Positions 34,288 through 46,663 of a stretch of DNA of 64,000 nucleotides are shown here, piece after piece. The notes beneath the pieces were generated by a model. The model searched no databases. It worked only from the letters and a program-made list of their open reading frames with translations, and was not told where the DNA came from. A program made the translations under genes and the position numbers. How positions within the stretch are numbered: position 1 is the first letter of the stretch; each line of letters begins with the position of its first letter. Source of the DNA: Podospora comata (Eukaryota > Ascomycota > Sordariomycetes > Sordariales > Podosporaceae); NCBI GenBank assembly GCA_017354895.1, contig CP071493.1, positions 3,658,001 to 3,722,000 on the forward strand. Direction: 5' to 3'.

Positions 34288-35205
34288 GTGCCACAGAAAA
34301 AAAAACAAGCATCGGCAATCGTTATTGCCTGTCCAGCGGGAGACGTGGTCAGCAATCAAAGCCAGGTGGGTTCGGCACTGCAGATGCCTCTGGAGGACAT
34401 ACACACCAGCTTATCACAAAATCTTCCTGGGGAGAGGGGAAAAAAATTGGGACGGATAGGAGGGGGACAGGCTGGCAGGATATGACGACTGAAAGATGTT
34501 ACGACCTGATAGACGGCTTGGCCCCTCGTCCGCCTCTTTTTTTATATATATATAATTTTCTTTTCTTTTTTTTTCTTCTTTTTCGATACACAAACACTTT
34601 TGTTTATTCTTCATACCTTTTTTCTTTTACCGCTGGGGTTAGGCCTCCACACCTGCCCTTTTTGGTTTCAATAACCACATAATCCTGGATCATACCTGGC
34701 TTTCTTGACAGCTTTTACGATGGACTATTCCTTGGCCTTTCGTCCAACTTTTGTCAACACAGGCAGATGTAGGGGGTTTTGTTCATGTTGGGCTTTTTCG
34801 TTATATTCTGCCTGTATATACTTTCAAAATGTTTGTTTGGGAAAGGAGAGACATGACGAGTTTGGGGGGGTTTTCACACTTTTACGCATACAAAACATTA
34901 CCTCCTTTTTTTTTTTTTTTACTTCGTTCGGGCTTGTTGTGGTCCGCCTTGTTACTTTTTTTTTTTCACTTGGGTTTCTTGTCACTACTTCTTCATTTAT
35001 ATACCCCCGTTTATCAGCATCATCATCATTATCAGCATTAAAAGAAACATTGAAATACCAACACAAAGCTCACACACACACGTTGGGATTTGGGGCGTTT
35101 GTAATGGGTTTTGTTTGGGGGGAAAGGTTGGAAAGAGAGGGGGACTGGGCGGAGGAAGAGGTTGGAGAGGAAAAGGGGTGTTAATTAGGATGAGGGGAAC
35201 AGAAA

Positions 35206-35243
<38 letters not shown>
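35206..35243. repeat. (TA)n microsatellite
   Basis: About 19 uninterrupted TA dinucleotides. Confidence 0.95.
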
Positions 35244-35246
<3 letters not shown>

Positions 35247-35458
35247 GATGTGTCAATCAAAGGCTGAGGTTTTTCAACCCTTGATATGTTGATGTATGTT
35301 TGTGGGCTTGTTTTTGACTATGTATGTTAAGTTTCAAGGTTAAAATTGAGGACAGACCGTAATACTATTGTTTTAAGAATGTTACTGTTAGTGAGAAGAG
35401 AACAAATAACAAACACTTTCTCTAATTATAAGTCATTATCACCCAGAATTAATTCTCT

Positions 35459-35570
35459 GTCTCACACACACTCTCACACACACTCTCACACACACTCTCA
35501 CACACACTCTCACACACACTCTCACACACACTCTCACACACACTCTCACACACACTCTCACACACACTCT
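35459..35570. repeat. 12-bp minisatellite CTCTCACACACA x about 9
   Basis: Nine near-perfect head-to-tail copies of CTCTCACACACA. Because 12 is a multiple of three, it stays open in all plus-strand frames (Ser-His-Thr-His), but no gene is implied. Confidence 0.95.
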
Positions 35571-36612
35571 TTCATACTTGTATAGGATTATCTATAGCTA
35601 GCGTAAATTGTTAGCTATCAGCTAGTTATAGATGATTCCAATCGTCTCCAGCCACTATACACCGTTACCGGCCGCAAAATATAGCTCCAAGCTTTAGGGT
35701 TTATTACTTTATGCCATAAGTTCTCTCTTTGTCTCTATGATCCGGCTAGATCCTGGAGAAACGTAACGAGTTCTTATTTTTCTTTATAATTCTTGTTCGG
35801 ATCCTCGAGAAGTGTAGGCGTAAAAGTATCTCTTGCTTTTAAAGGCTATATATACTTCCAAACTTGATCAGTCATGTTGTTTAACTTTTAAAAGAACACC
35901 TCCAGAGATGCATATTCACAGTCACTATCATCAAGTAAATCTCAAAATAAAAGGGATTCTCTGCCACTTAAAGGCTTAACTACTTCCCTTCTTGTCACAC
36001 CTCCCCTCCTTTATGTAGGTATGCACAATGCTGTGATTGATCCTCAGTTATCCCTTTTATACATAATCCAACACTTCTCCCATCCTGATCAACCACTCCT
36101 TTTTTCCACCCCTCAACTACCCCCATGCAAAAAGCTCCTAGAGCAAAGCAAATTCGCAATTATCAAATATCCTCCTACTCTATTGATCTACCCTGTGCGT
36201 GAATGTGTATCGTAATGTGATGATATGCCTGGAGAAAAACGCTGAAAAGTCTGAGGCATGAAGACGAGGCGATGCTTGCTTGTCTGGTGTGGTGATAGCC
36301 CACCCTTTGACCCCCTCTCTGCCTTTTGCCCCCTTTCCCTCTCCCAGCACCACGCAAAGACAAAAAAAATGAAACTCCTCTCTTTAATGCACCGCGCCGC
36401 CCAATGCTGTGAATGAAGTGCAATGCTCATGTTTGTGACCCCCTTCCCCTGAAAAGAACCCCCCCTTATGTCGTTATATACAATATCGTTCGATGCACGT
36501 AAGTCGTCATCGAAACAAAGAAAAAAGCTTCGTGAAACATCGACTGAGATAAAAAAAAGTCAATGCTTTGAACGCAACCCGCATTCTAGGGATGAATCCA
36601 CTATGGCAGATG

Positions 36613-39600
36613 TTAACGAGGCATGGCCGAAATTCCACCTCCGCCTCCACCCCGAGGGTAAGACGAGCCCTTGCTTCTGCTGCTGCCACCTGCCGATTTG
36701 GCTGAAGAACCTCCACGCTTGCTTACACCTCCTGAATTGCGGCTGTATCCGTTGCTGCCCCGTCCACCTTTCTTCTTGTAGTAGGACCCGCCACCGCTTC
36801 TGCTGCCATAGCCAGAACCTTGATGCTGAGAGTTGGAGGCGGCTTTGGCAAGCCTCTCAGCATCAGCTTCCCTCTGCATTGCTTTAAGCTCTCGATGAAA
36901 GGCTGCCACCTCGGGGTTCACATAGGGAGCGCCAGCGCCATACCGTGATCCGCTCGCCACATCTTCCTCGTCGTCAAAGTCACCAAACTCCTCCTCTCCA
37001 TCACTGATCACAATGACGTCTCGATTCCCCTTCTTCCTTATATGAGCATTTGGGGCGATTGTGGCAGCGCCAGAATACTGATTTCTGCTGGGATCCTGGT
37101 TGCTCATCATCTCCTGGTACTGTTGGTGCAGCTGTTGAATCAGGGGCACAAAGTGAGAACCCCACTGGTCTACTTTGTCAGGAGTGACGCCACGGATGGT
37201 GTACATCTTGGCCGGAGTCGTTGTCCAACGAGCGATCATTTCGCGATACTGTTGATCCGTGAAAAAGGGGCGAATATGGTTTGTCTCGGCTCTAATCTGA
37301 ATCTCAAGCTGCTTCGCTTCAAAAAGGAAATGATCCGTGATAACTTGATGGACCTGGTCCAGTTGAGAGAAATCAAATGGCCTAAGCTCATCCAGGGTCT
37401 GCTGGTGCCGTGTAGCAGTGCGATGATGACGAGATGGGGCGGCGGCATCAAAGTCCACTTCCTCCTCGTAGTCGGATACCACGAAATTGTCCTTGGCATA
37501 GCCATTGGCATGTCGCGGCCTGTGGTCTTGGATATCTTCGTCTTCATCACCGGAACCGAGTTCGTCTCCAAAATCTTCTTCGGCCTCATCATCCATGAAC
37601 TGTCGACCCCGCCGAGGCGCCAGCCGCTTTCTCGCTGGTGCAGAAACAGGCGACGACACATTGGTAGAGGGCGGTGCTCGAACCATTGCTTCGGATTTGA
37701 CCAGGCACTTGCGGGAGAAAAGATCCTGCTCGGGCATCAAGATGGTCAGTCTTGTCCCGCTGGACCAGAAGTGTCTGAAATTCTCCTTGGAGACCTAAGA
37801 CACAGGTGTTGTCAGTACAAAAGGCAAAAATAAACTCAAGGGTGTTGTTGCTTACGTGGTAGTAAAGATTAAGACCGCCGTTTGCGCTCGTCTCCGCTGT
37901 GCTATGAATTATCTTCACCCTCTCCATCTCGATAATGACAGGATAGATGGCTGTGTTTTTGATGCCAGGTGCTACACCAAAGCCTGGCAGGTGTTGGTAG
38001 TTCTTCTTATCTCGCCCGGCCATAGCGGAAGCGAGTTTACCGATAGAGCCGCCTTTGGCACCCATGCCGGGAATCAAGTCAATGATAGCCTTGGCCCAGT
38101 CAGTGCGGTCCACCTGCTTAAGAGTGACTCTCTCGCCGAGAAGGCAAAAGTCACACTGCTTGTTGCAGTTGGCAGCATTGAAGTCTTCCCCAAAATACCC
38201 CAGCAGCTGCGTCCGACGACAAGAAGTCGTGTTCAGACAATAAAACGTCATCCTATCCAGCAGCTCCAGCTGCTTGTCCTTCTCAGCCTGTGACCGCACG
38301 TGCTTGCCGTCCTTATCAAGCTCATCTTTTTGCACCATGCGCCTCAGACTGGTCACGTCGCCGTAGGAAAAGTAAAGGATGCAGTCGGCAGGCTTCCCAT
38401 CACGCCCAGCGCGCCCGGTCTCCTGATAGTACCCTTCCATGGTTTTTGGAAGAGAGACGTGGATGACAAAACGCACATCTGGCTTGTCAATTCCCATGCC
38501 AAAGGCTATCGTGGCAACAATGACGTGAATTTCATCATCCTGCCACTTCCGCTGAATCTCCGGCCTGTCGTCCAATCCGGCATGGTACGGCGCTGCCTTG
38601 ATACCATACTTCTCCACAAGCTTCCCAGCAATGCCCTCACAAGAAGCGCGGGACGTCGTGTAGATGATGCCGGTTTGATTCTTGTATCTGGTGGCGATCA
38701 AACTGCCGAGCGGGTCGACATAGGTTGGGGGTTTGGGAAAGACCTCATAATAGAGATTGGGCCGGTTGAAGCTCTGCGTGAAGAGTTTACAGCCTGTCAT
38801 TCCAAGCTGATGCTGAACATCTTTGCGAACACTCTCGGTCGCCGAGGCGGTTAAGGCCATCACCGGGACACCTGGGAACTGCTTTCGGAACTCGCCCAAA
38901 GCTTTGTAGTCGGGACGAAAATCATGACCCCACTGACTGACACAATGGGCTTCATCAATGACCAAACGAGCAAACTTGCCTCTCTGGTGCAGCATCTTAA
39001 GTGCGCGCCGGATCTGGGTATTCTCGTTGGCGAGCATCTCCGGGGTAACATAGAGCAGCTGGTAGAAATTTTCCGGCGTCTCGTGGTTGAGTTTTCCCAG
39101 TATATGTCGTTTGTGAGCTGCCGCCAGGTTTCCATTGAACGCCACAGCCAGGATATTGATCCTTTCCATGTGCTCAACTTGGTCACTCATCAAACTGAGG
39201 AGAGGTGACACCACAATGGTAACACCTTTTGTTTTTCCACTTTGGACAACCGCGGGAAGTTGATAACACAACGATTTTCCACCTCCTGTCGGCATCATGA
39301 CAAAGGCATCCTCTCCGGCAAGAGTGCAATTGATGGCTGGGAGCTGGTTATGGCGGAAGTTGACGAGCCGAAAGCGGTCTTTCAGAGCTCGAAGGACATC
39401 TGCAGACCAGGGGAACTGCAAGAGCTCAGGCGGAATGGCAGTCTTCCGTACCACAGGTGGTGCAAGCTTTGCAAGAGCTCGCCTGGGTGGTGCGGGAACA
39501 CTATTGCTAGTGGCCTCAGACAACGTAGAGCGGGCAGCTGTTCGCACAGCGGCAGTCGCTGAGGGTGCTGACAGGCCTCCTGAAAATTGCTCATATACGC

Positions 39601-41995
39601 TAAGCAACAAATCGTCCGGGACATCGTCTTGTCCATACTCGTCTATCTCGGCCGCCTGTGTTTGGGTCCTGTTGTGCGCCCGTGGTGGTGCAAATTGCGA
39701 GGCTGCCTCCATAGCAGCAAGTTCGTCCTCGTCAACATCGAAGTGATTCGAGCTGCTTGGCACAGCTTGATGGTAGGGTGGCTGGACCCGAGATCCCGAG
39801 AACTGAGTATGTTGTTGGTTTGGTGGGAAGTGCGGAACTGGCGGTCGAAATTGAGGAGCAGCAAACTGAGCCGGTGCAGCAAACTGGGATGGGCCTCGCT
39901 GAGGTTGGCTACCAGAGTATTGCGACGTGGCGGGGGGCTGACTAGGACCTGTAATTAAAGAAGGGCATTCAGGAATGATGCGTCCCTCACTCGGAGAAGT
40001 CCTGGCATCGGCCGCATGGGCTTGTGCCCTAGGGGAAGAGTCGACAGGCGCAATGGAGTCGTTTTGGTTCTTAAGAAAATCGAGATCATCGACGCCAGCC
40101 TTGATGAGGTGGGCGATGAGTGTTTTCTCTGCGGTCTCGATTTCTTCATCGAGTTTCAGCAGCTGTTCCTCATCCTCCTCTGTGTCAATACCATCGCGAT
40201 ACGCCTTCGCAATCTTGTTTACCAGGGCTTCCTGATCACTGTTCAGCGTTTTGTACGAGGCATGTGACTCCTGGAGAGAAAGCAGTGCTTTCTTCTTATC
40301 CTCCAAAGGCTTTTTCGCATTCTTGATGCGCTCGCGCTCTTGATTACGCTCTTCTTTCAACCCCCTCTGAGTCAAAAATCTCCTAAAAGCTTCTGCGTTC
40401 TCCTGGAGCTGGGAGTCCACAAGTTGCAGCATCTCATCCAAAACCGAGGGCCGAGAAAGAAACAAGCCCAGGGTATGCTTGTTACGCTCAATCTCAGAGC
40501 CGAGAGAAGCCTCCGAGGTTGGGTTTTGCCCCGAGCTGACAGGCTGAGGCACCGAGGCTTGGGATCCCTGCGTGTTACCGACAGTCGCTCTGCTCCCGTT
40601 GCTGACGACATTATCGAGTTCCATAGGCATCGGCGCCGGCGCTTTCGAGGGAGTCTCCTGAATGGAAAACTCCATGTCCACATCCATATCTTGAACTCCT
40701 GGGGGCAACTGAGCGTCGGGCGATCCGTGGGAGGCCGGCGTGGTGAATTCATCCTCCGAGTCGTAGACAACACCGGCACGCTTCGCCCGTTTGTTTGACG
40801 AGTTGTTGGCTGGGGTACATGAAGCGTCCACCTCCTCGTCCAAAAAGTCGTCGCTGTTGAATTCGGCAGTCGCGGGCGACTTTCGCTTGCGAGTGGATGC
40901 TGCGACAGCTGGGACGGTTTGAGTGGGTGTAGCAGAACTACCATGAGCGGCTTCACGGCCCTGGACCGTGGGTTCCTTAAACGCACGGCTTGTTCCGGGC
41001 GGGCAAGGGGTAGAGATATGCGTCTTCACAACTGAAGGCGCCGTGGCGCTGCGTTTGAGAGCTGAGCGGACGGCTGAGGAGGGCGGGACGATCTCATTGA
41101 TGTCTGGATACTCTTCGTCAAATTCGTCCAAAGTCTTGATAACTTTGGTCTGCTGATAGGGGTTCGCTTGGCCGCGGCTGGAGACAGGCTCAGGGCGCTC
41201 GGCATAGTCCTCTCGCCACAACCTCTTGTCGTCGCCAAAGCTCACCACAGAGCTGGAACCATCGTTGCGATCTTCTTCGGTGAGATCAATGGGGTCGGAG
41301 AGGTCGTCAAACTCGACCTTCACGCGGGCGCTTGTCTTAACGGGCGGCGGCGGCGAGGAAGAGCTTGCCTGGGGCCGGACAGCAGCATTGGCGGAATAGG
41401 CGCGCTGCAAAGCTCCGATCTGTGTACTTCTAGTAGTAGAGACCGGAGTGGGGAGTTGCTGTTGCTGCTTTGTCGCCAATGTTGGCCGGCGGCTGTTGTA
41501 GGCGGACAGCTTTGCCATTCCGCTCGCGTCGTCGATGTCTACCTCATTGGTGGAAGGGGTGGCAGCGAGCTGTGATCCTTGAGTAGAAGCAGTGCCATGA
41601 AGAGGGTCCTGGGGGGCAGTGCCAGTCTGTGATGGAAAGGCACTGGCAGCTGGAGCACTAGGAAATGAAGAATGGTTAGATCGTGAAGTGCGTGAAGTGC
41701 GGGTCACTTCGGCAGCAGGAGGTGGAGGGGTGTTGTCGAAAGGGTCTTGGGCAGCGGGTAAAGGTGGTCCCGATGGCCTCAAGCGCGTCGTCTCTCGCAA
41801 GAGCCACGACAGATGAGCACTCAGATTGTTCCGAGTCATGGGATCGTACAGGAACCTTGGGCCCCAACCCGAATGGCTCGCATCGATGTTGAGCACAAGG
41901 AGAGGATTCCGAGGAGGGAGGGGGGTGGTGCTAAGAATCCCTGGAATGGCTCGAATCACTCTGAGTGCTTTTGTGAGGATGGGTGGATAGGGCAT
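36613..41995 (-). CDS. qde-3: RecQ helicase, Sgs1/BLM/QDE-3 type (1,773 aa)
   Basis: ATP-dependent 3'-5' DNA helicase for recombination intermediates and replication-fork repair; the Neurospora orthologue QDE-3 is also needed for quelling. Exons 41995-37856 and 37794-36613, 61-bp intron (GTAAGC...TTAG). The join gives LYYHV-SKENFRHFWSSGTRL. Residues 1-850 are mostly disordered with acidic and Gln-rich parts and a coiled coil (EERNQERERIKNAKKPLED). The helicase core has Walker A TGGGKSLCYQLP (Lys about 907), DEAH (about 1014), SQWGHDFRPDY and the motif VI region HVSLPKTMEGYYQETGRAGRDGKP. The RecQ zinc site is CRRTQLLGYFG...CNKQCDFC (about 1260), followed by a winged-helix RQC part. An HRDC-like domain falls near 1535-1625. 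The end is Gly/Ser/Arg-rich. An internal Met (MTRNNLSAHL, 41839) is an alternative start. Confidence 0.94.
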
Positions 41996-44900
41996 TGTGA
42001 AAACGCGTTAAGAGCGCCCCCAAACGCGTCGTCATGTGCTCCGCCAAGCCTAGGCGCCCGCTAGCCCGCTATGGTAAGGTGCGCCAAGATCCAAGTGAAC
42101 TGAGCTCATCCTGGGTGGCCCAAGCTCACTCTACGGGGACAGTGATTTGGGACAGTGAACTGAAGTCTACACCGTAACGACACTGGCCTAACGGTGCGAC
42201 TCTCAAGTCCGACGATCAGGGAATTTGGACAGTAAAGTTCCCGCGTATGGGGAAGGGGATTGAGCGATGAAGTGCCTGCGGACTGGGAGTGGGATTGAGA
42301 AGAGGATCGGAAAGGGGAAGTGTGAGCAGAGCTGGCGCAGCAGGGTGCGTGCTTGTGTGAATATCTAGGGTGTCAAGTCGATGCTTACCTCGCGTGCTCG
42401 CCCTCGTGGTCCATGGTACCCAGGGGTCCTGGTGTCCCGAGGAGTGGCTTGAGTGGCCTGGGTTGTAGTCTCGCGCGTGGGCGCGGTGATGGTGGTGTCC
42501 TGAGGACAGGAAGGCAGAAGCACCGGTAGGCGTGGGCGCGAGGATGTCTCGCGCGCGAACTCGAGGGCTGGTTGACTGCCAGATGTTGGTGGTTTGGGAG
42601 AAGGTTGGGAGGCTTCGAAGGAATACTGGAGGTGGTTAAATACCTGGGACTGGGAGCAACTATGGAAGGCGGTGGTCTGGGCTTGCAAACTCACTTGCCG
42701 GGAGCTACAAGTTCAGATTTTTCAGATGACACTCTTGGGATAACTTGGCAGGTGCTCGCGGCAGGCTCTTTGATTGAAAACGCGTGCGCGTGCCCGCCTG
42801 GACTGCTGGCTGGGAATGAGGTCGTCTCCGCGTTGGAAGACGACGGAATCTTGCTCCCTCGCGCGTCGAAGGAAGGAACACTCGATATGGTGGTGTTGTC
42901 GACAAAGTTAGCACATGGAGGTTGATAGAGGTACGATGGTCATACCTTGTTTGTTTACACCGAGACACAGAACACATATCCATACGATAGTACATATAGA
43001 TATTTGCCCTCTTCGCTTGAAGCTCTCTGCCAGACTACAACATCACAGGCACTGAACATTTGTGTGGGTTTGTTTTTTCTAATGCCAATCTTTCTATGCC
43101 GTGAGATGTGCAGAGACTATTGGATAATGTAAGATCTAAAGGGGGCTTGGAGATGCAAGAGAGCATCTTGTCCCAGGAAATATCTCGACAATCAGGGGTG
43201 CTGTAGACTTCAGAACAAGCGTAGACGGACTACAGGAAAGACAGGCCGAGTTAAGAGACAGTAAATAAATAGAACTGAGATAGACTAAGTACGGATGATT
43301 CATTAGTATAACGAAAGAAAAAGGTAGTGTACAACGTGAGAACACAGGTGAATGGTGATTTACACCTGATCTTTGCTCTTGCGCTAGAACACTCTTCTTA
43401 TCATAAATCAAATTTATAATCCGCGAGCACGCGGAAGGGATCAGAAGGCCAGCGCGTCCACGCGCGTATGAAATCCAAGCATGACCTATTCTTGCACCTG
43501 GACACCCTCTTTTTTGCAAACAATATTTATGATCTGTGATTACAAGCTGGAGATGAAAACATTGAGCGCGTCTGGATATTGGCTTGGATGATGCTGAGAT
43601 AGTTTGTGAGTATGAAACACTGAGGCAAATAACAATATGGTTCTGTTGCAAGTAGAAGTTTGAGTAGTGGCACATATATAGTTTTGGTGGTGGTTCAGCA
43701 GTCTATCCATGGGTTCTTTGTGCCTCGACTAAGCTGGAGAATTGTCTTCATGCATACCTTGCGAATAATTTTGTATTCTGTTTCCTATACCCATTGTCTA
43801 GACCGTTTGCGCCCCCCCCCTCCCACCCTTCCCCTCATTGAAACTACATACTCATGTTACACTGCAACAGGCAGGCGTTGTTTTTTTCTTCGACCATCCC
43901 CAATATGACTTTGGGTGCCATATTGGACTGAACAACCCCAGCGTCATTATTCTCTTCAACATTTCATCTGAGCTTTGATTTTCATGAGACTACATAAACA
44001 CGTCTGTGGCTCAAGGGGTTGATTCTGAATTGTTCGAGTGAAATGGGCAAGCGTCGAGTGCGACGCGGAATTGTAAATAGTGCGTTCAGACTCAGAGGCC
44101 TACTTCGCCAAACGTCCCAGCTTTGCAAACCCTTTGTTTTCTTTAGAGGATGAGATTCCGCACCCAGAAACTGATTCCTACCAAGCTCCAAGCTCCAAGC
44201 TCTCAACTTGATAGCAGAGAATCAGTTTAGGACAAACCCATGTCGGGGTAGGTTGAGGCTGGGCATGATGATACTTAGATATTGATCAGTGCTTCATCAC
44301 ACAGTAGCATTCACAACAATATTATACAGCAGAACTTTTGATGAGTGAGTTAATTTTTCAAGATTTATTCCCCATTGATCCTCTCACCATTGCTTCATTG
44401 ACACCGGCGATGTCCCATCCAGGGGCTCAGGGGCAAATGCCAAGACTGCGACCCAGGTTAGGGTTTCTTTCAATCGGGCACTGTACGGAAACGAAAAAAA
44501 GTGAGATTGGCACACAGGTCAAAGAGATCGAACCCGGGGAGAAGACAGGCTTCTTTGACCTTGGGCTGGATTCCAATCGTCCCTTCCTGTCTTTGATCCC
44601 AATAACATGGACTTGGGTCGGTTGAGAACAAAGGCCGATTACCTAAGCACTGTCCATGCCGGATTTAGACACTGTTTCCACGGCACGCCCAGGCACTAAC
44701 AGCACCGTCGGATCCTGTCAGCTCTAGCAGTGCTCGGCTTCGTTGGACGCCCCGGGCCCCGGGCTCGAGCTGGTATTATTCTGAACAACACATCCCTTGA
44801 ACGGGACTGCTCAACACCATCACTCCCGATTCTTTGCCACATAATCGATCCATTGTCGAAATCTTCTCGAGTCGTAGCAATCACACCTCGGTTTTCTGGC

Positions 44901-45016
44901 ACGAGCATGGAAAACGGGGAGCTGCGCGAGCCGCAACATCAGGGCCGTATGTAGCCAGCAACCGAGACATCAACGCCCCAAGACATCCCCAGATCCGACC
45001 TCCAGTTCACTTCATC
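41996..45016. other. 3-kb divergent intergenic region
   Basis: Between the RecQ helicase (minus) and a Zn2Cys6 gene (plus). Frames at 42365-42694 minus, 42572-42925 plus and 43136-43675 minus have no motif and poor composition. A telobox-like GGTTAGGGTTT lies at 44455-44465. Three tandem CCAAGCT copies occur near 44182-44203. A tRNA T-loop-like GGTTCGAT on the minus strand near 44528 lacks a matching stem. No gene supported. Confidence 0.5.
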
Positions 45017-46663
45017 ATGCCCCCGCGCAGGTCGCACAAGAAGTCGCGGGCTGGCTGCCGTCGTTGCAAGGCGAGGAAGATCAAGGTGTGTATGCGCCTT
45101 TGGATTTTCTATTCGTCAGTTATTGCTAACACTCAATGCGACCAGTGCGATGAAGTCCACCCACGATGCGGCAACTGCGTAAAGCACGGCGTCGCTTGCG
45201 ACTTTGAGCACCCCGAAGTCCTCGCCGACCTCCAAGCCGCCGCCGCCGCAGCAGCTCAAACCCCCTCCACCCCCGCGACGACCGTCAACTTCGGCTCCCC
45301 CATCGTCCCCTCCGCCGGCCACCTCTCCCTCGCCTCCGCTCCGCTCGCCCGACCCTTCCCACCACCTCCCATGTCCACCACCACCGCCCCGGGACATCGA
45401 CTCCTCGAACTCAAACTCATGCACCACTACACAGTCATGACCTGCAAAACATTCACCTTCACCGCACCCGTAACAGAAGACATTTGGAAAATCACCGTCC
45501 CCAACCTCGCCTTCTCCGGCTCCCAACACCTAGCAGACTCCATCCTCGCCGTCGCCGCCCTCCACCTCCGAAGCATCAACCCCAACGACAAAGAAATCGT
45601 CCGCGCCTCCCACGCCTACATGGCCGCCTCGCTGGAAGAATACTCGGCCACCCTCAACCAAGGAATCAACCACACCAACGCCGAAGCCCTGTTTCTAACC
45701 GCAGCCCTCATAGCCTTCCAGTCCACCGCCACCCGCGTCTTCATGAAAGACGAAGGCCTAAGCATAAACTCCTCCTCCACCTCCTCCCTCTCCTCCGACC
45801 CATCAAAACGCCACCAGCAACCAGGCTGCTACGCCATCCCCTTCACCTGGTTCCACTCCTTCCAAGGCGTCAAAGCCATCACGGCCGCCTCCTGGCAGTA
45901 TTTACGAGTGTCACCGGTGGTAACCCAGGTAATCAACTCCCAAGCCGCCCTCCAACTCGACTTCCGCACCGGCCCAGAGACGTTTTTTGGCCATTTGTTG
46001 GAAGGGCTAGAAGAGGAGCTGAGTAACCCCCCCTCTAGCATTGACGCTCGGGTGCCGTTGACGTCGAGACCGTTGCCACCACCAAACAGCCCGGACCATA
46101 TTTCTGCCACGAGACAAGCCTACCAGCATGCGGTGGCGGTGCTGAACTGGGCGCACAAGATCCCGCACAAGGGCGCGCCGTTGGCGTTCCCGGCTACGGT
46201 GTCCAAAAGATTCATTGAGCTACTTGAGGAACGGCGGCCTCGGGCACTGGCGATTTTGGCGTGTTTTTTTGCCTTGTTGAAGTCGCTTGATGGGGTTTGG
46301 TGGTTGCAGGGGATGGCGAGACGGGAAGTCCTGGGGGTTGTGTCGTTGTTTAACAGTGATTTTTTCGGGCCGGACGCGTATAGGAAGTGGTGGCCTCATT
46401 TGGAGTGGGCGATGAGGATCGCGCTTTTCGAGCCGGAGAGGGATGGGAATGGGCAACAGGGGGGGATGCCGATACCGCCAGAGGTTTGGGGGAGTGATTG
46501 GTTTGCCGAGGAGAGGGCGCTGGAGGAGCAGGGGAGGGAGCAGGGGGATTACTTTGGGCATATTGAGCTGTTGAGTCAGATGAGCAGTGCGGTGAATAGC
46601 ATTCCGACTGTGCCGGAGTATGCTGCTATGATGGCTGGGGCTAGAGGGCAGGGGGGGAGGTGA
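45017..46663 (+). CDS. UPC2-like Zn2Cys6 transcription factor (528 aa)
   Basis: Nuclear regulator with a zinc cluster at the extreme N-terminus and a C-terminal fungal-specific regulatory domain, the layout of Upc2/Ecm22-type sterol regulators and many relatives. Exons 45017-45085 and 45146-46663. The 60-bp intron (GTGTGT donor, CTAAC branch point, CCAG acceptor) falls exactly before the third cysteine. Splicing gives C14-x2-C17-x6-C24-x6-C31-x2-C34-x6-C41 (CRRCKARKIK-CDEVHPRCGNC). The intron is in frame and stop-free. A Pro-rich linker follows, then the fungal_trans_2-like helical part starting LLELKLMHHYTVMTCKTF and LADSILAVAALHLRSINPND. The ATG has ATC before it. Similarity to Upc2 is by domain layout; the target genes cannot be read from sequence. 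Confidence 0.9.
   Translation: MPPRRSHKKSRAGCRRCKARKIKVCMRLWIFYSSVIANTQCDQCDEVHPRCGNCVKHGVACDFEHPEVLADLQAAAAAAAQTPSTPATTVNFGSPIVPSAGHLSLASAPLARPFPPPPMSTTTAPGHRLLELKLMHHYTVMTCKTFTFTAPVTEDIWKITVPNLAFSGSQHLADSILAVAALHLRSINPNDKEIVRASHAYMAASLEEYSATLNQGINHTNAEALFLTAALIAFQSTATRVFMKDEGLSINSSSTSSLSSDPSKRHQQPGCYAIPFTWFHSFQGVKAITAASWQYLRVSPVVTQVINSQAALQLDFRTGPETFFGHLLEGLEEELSNPPSSIDARVPLTSRPLPPPNSPDHISATRQAYQHAVAVLNWAHKIPHKGAPLAFPATVSKRFIELLEERRPRALAILACFFALLKSLDGVWWLQGMARREVLGVVSLFNSDFFGPDAYRKWWPHLEWAMRIALFEPERDGNGQQGGMPIPPEVWGSDWFAEERALEEQGREQGDYFGHIELLSQMSSAVNSIPTVPEYAAMMAGARGQGGR

Larger units (their letters stand above)
34288..36612. other. intergenic with simple repeats
   Basis: 2.3 kb between the convergent 590-aa gene and the RecQ gene. 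The first kilobase is T-rich with several T-runs (for example 34909-34920 and 34957-34966) and looks like 3' UTR. Then follow a TA microsatellite and a 12-bp minisatellite. A telobox-like TTTAGGGTTT lies at 35693-35702. No supported gene. Confidence 0.55.

Noticed and set aside
35459-35570. Regular 12-mer array as a CRISPR or repeat protein gene
   Set aside because: No unique spacers between copies, eukaryotic context; the Ser-His-Thr-His frame is only a consequence of a 12-bp unit.
39954-40000. Possible intron in the RecQ exon (GTGAGG...TTACAG)
   Set aside because: Only 42 bp, shorter than any other intron in the window, and no good branch point; it falls in disordered sequence where no spacing test is possible.
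44520-44545. tRNA T-loop-like GGTTCGAT on the minus strand
   Set aside because: The flanking 5-bp stems do not pair and no anticodon arm or acceptor stem is visible.
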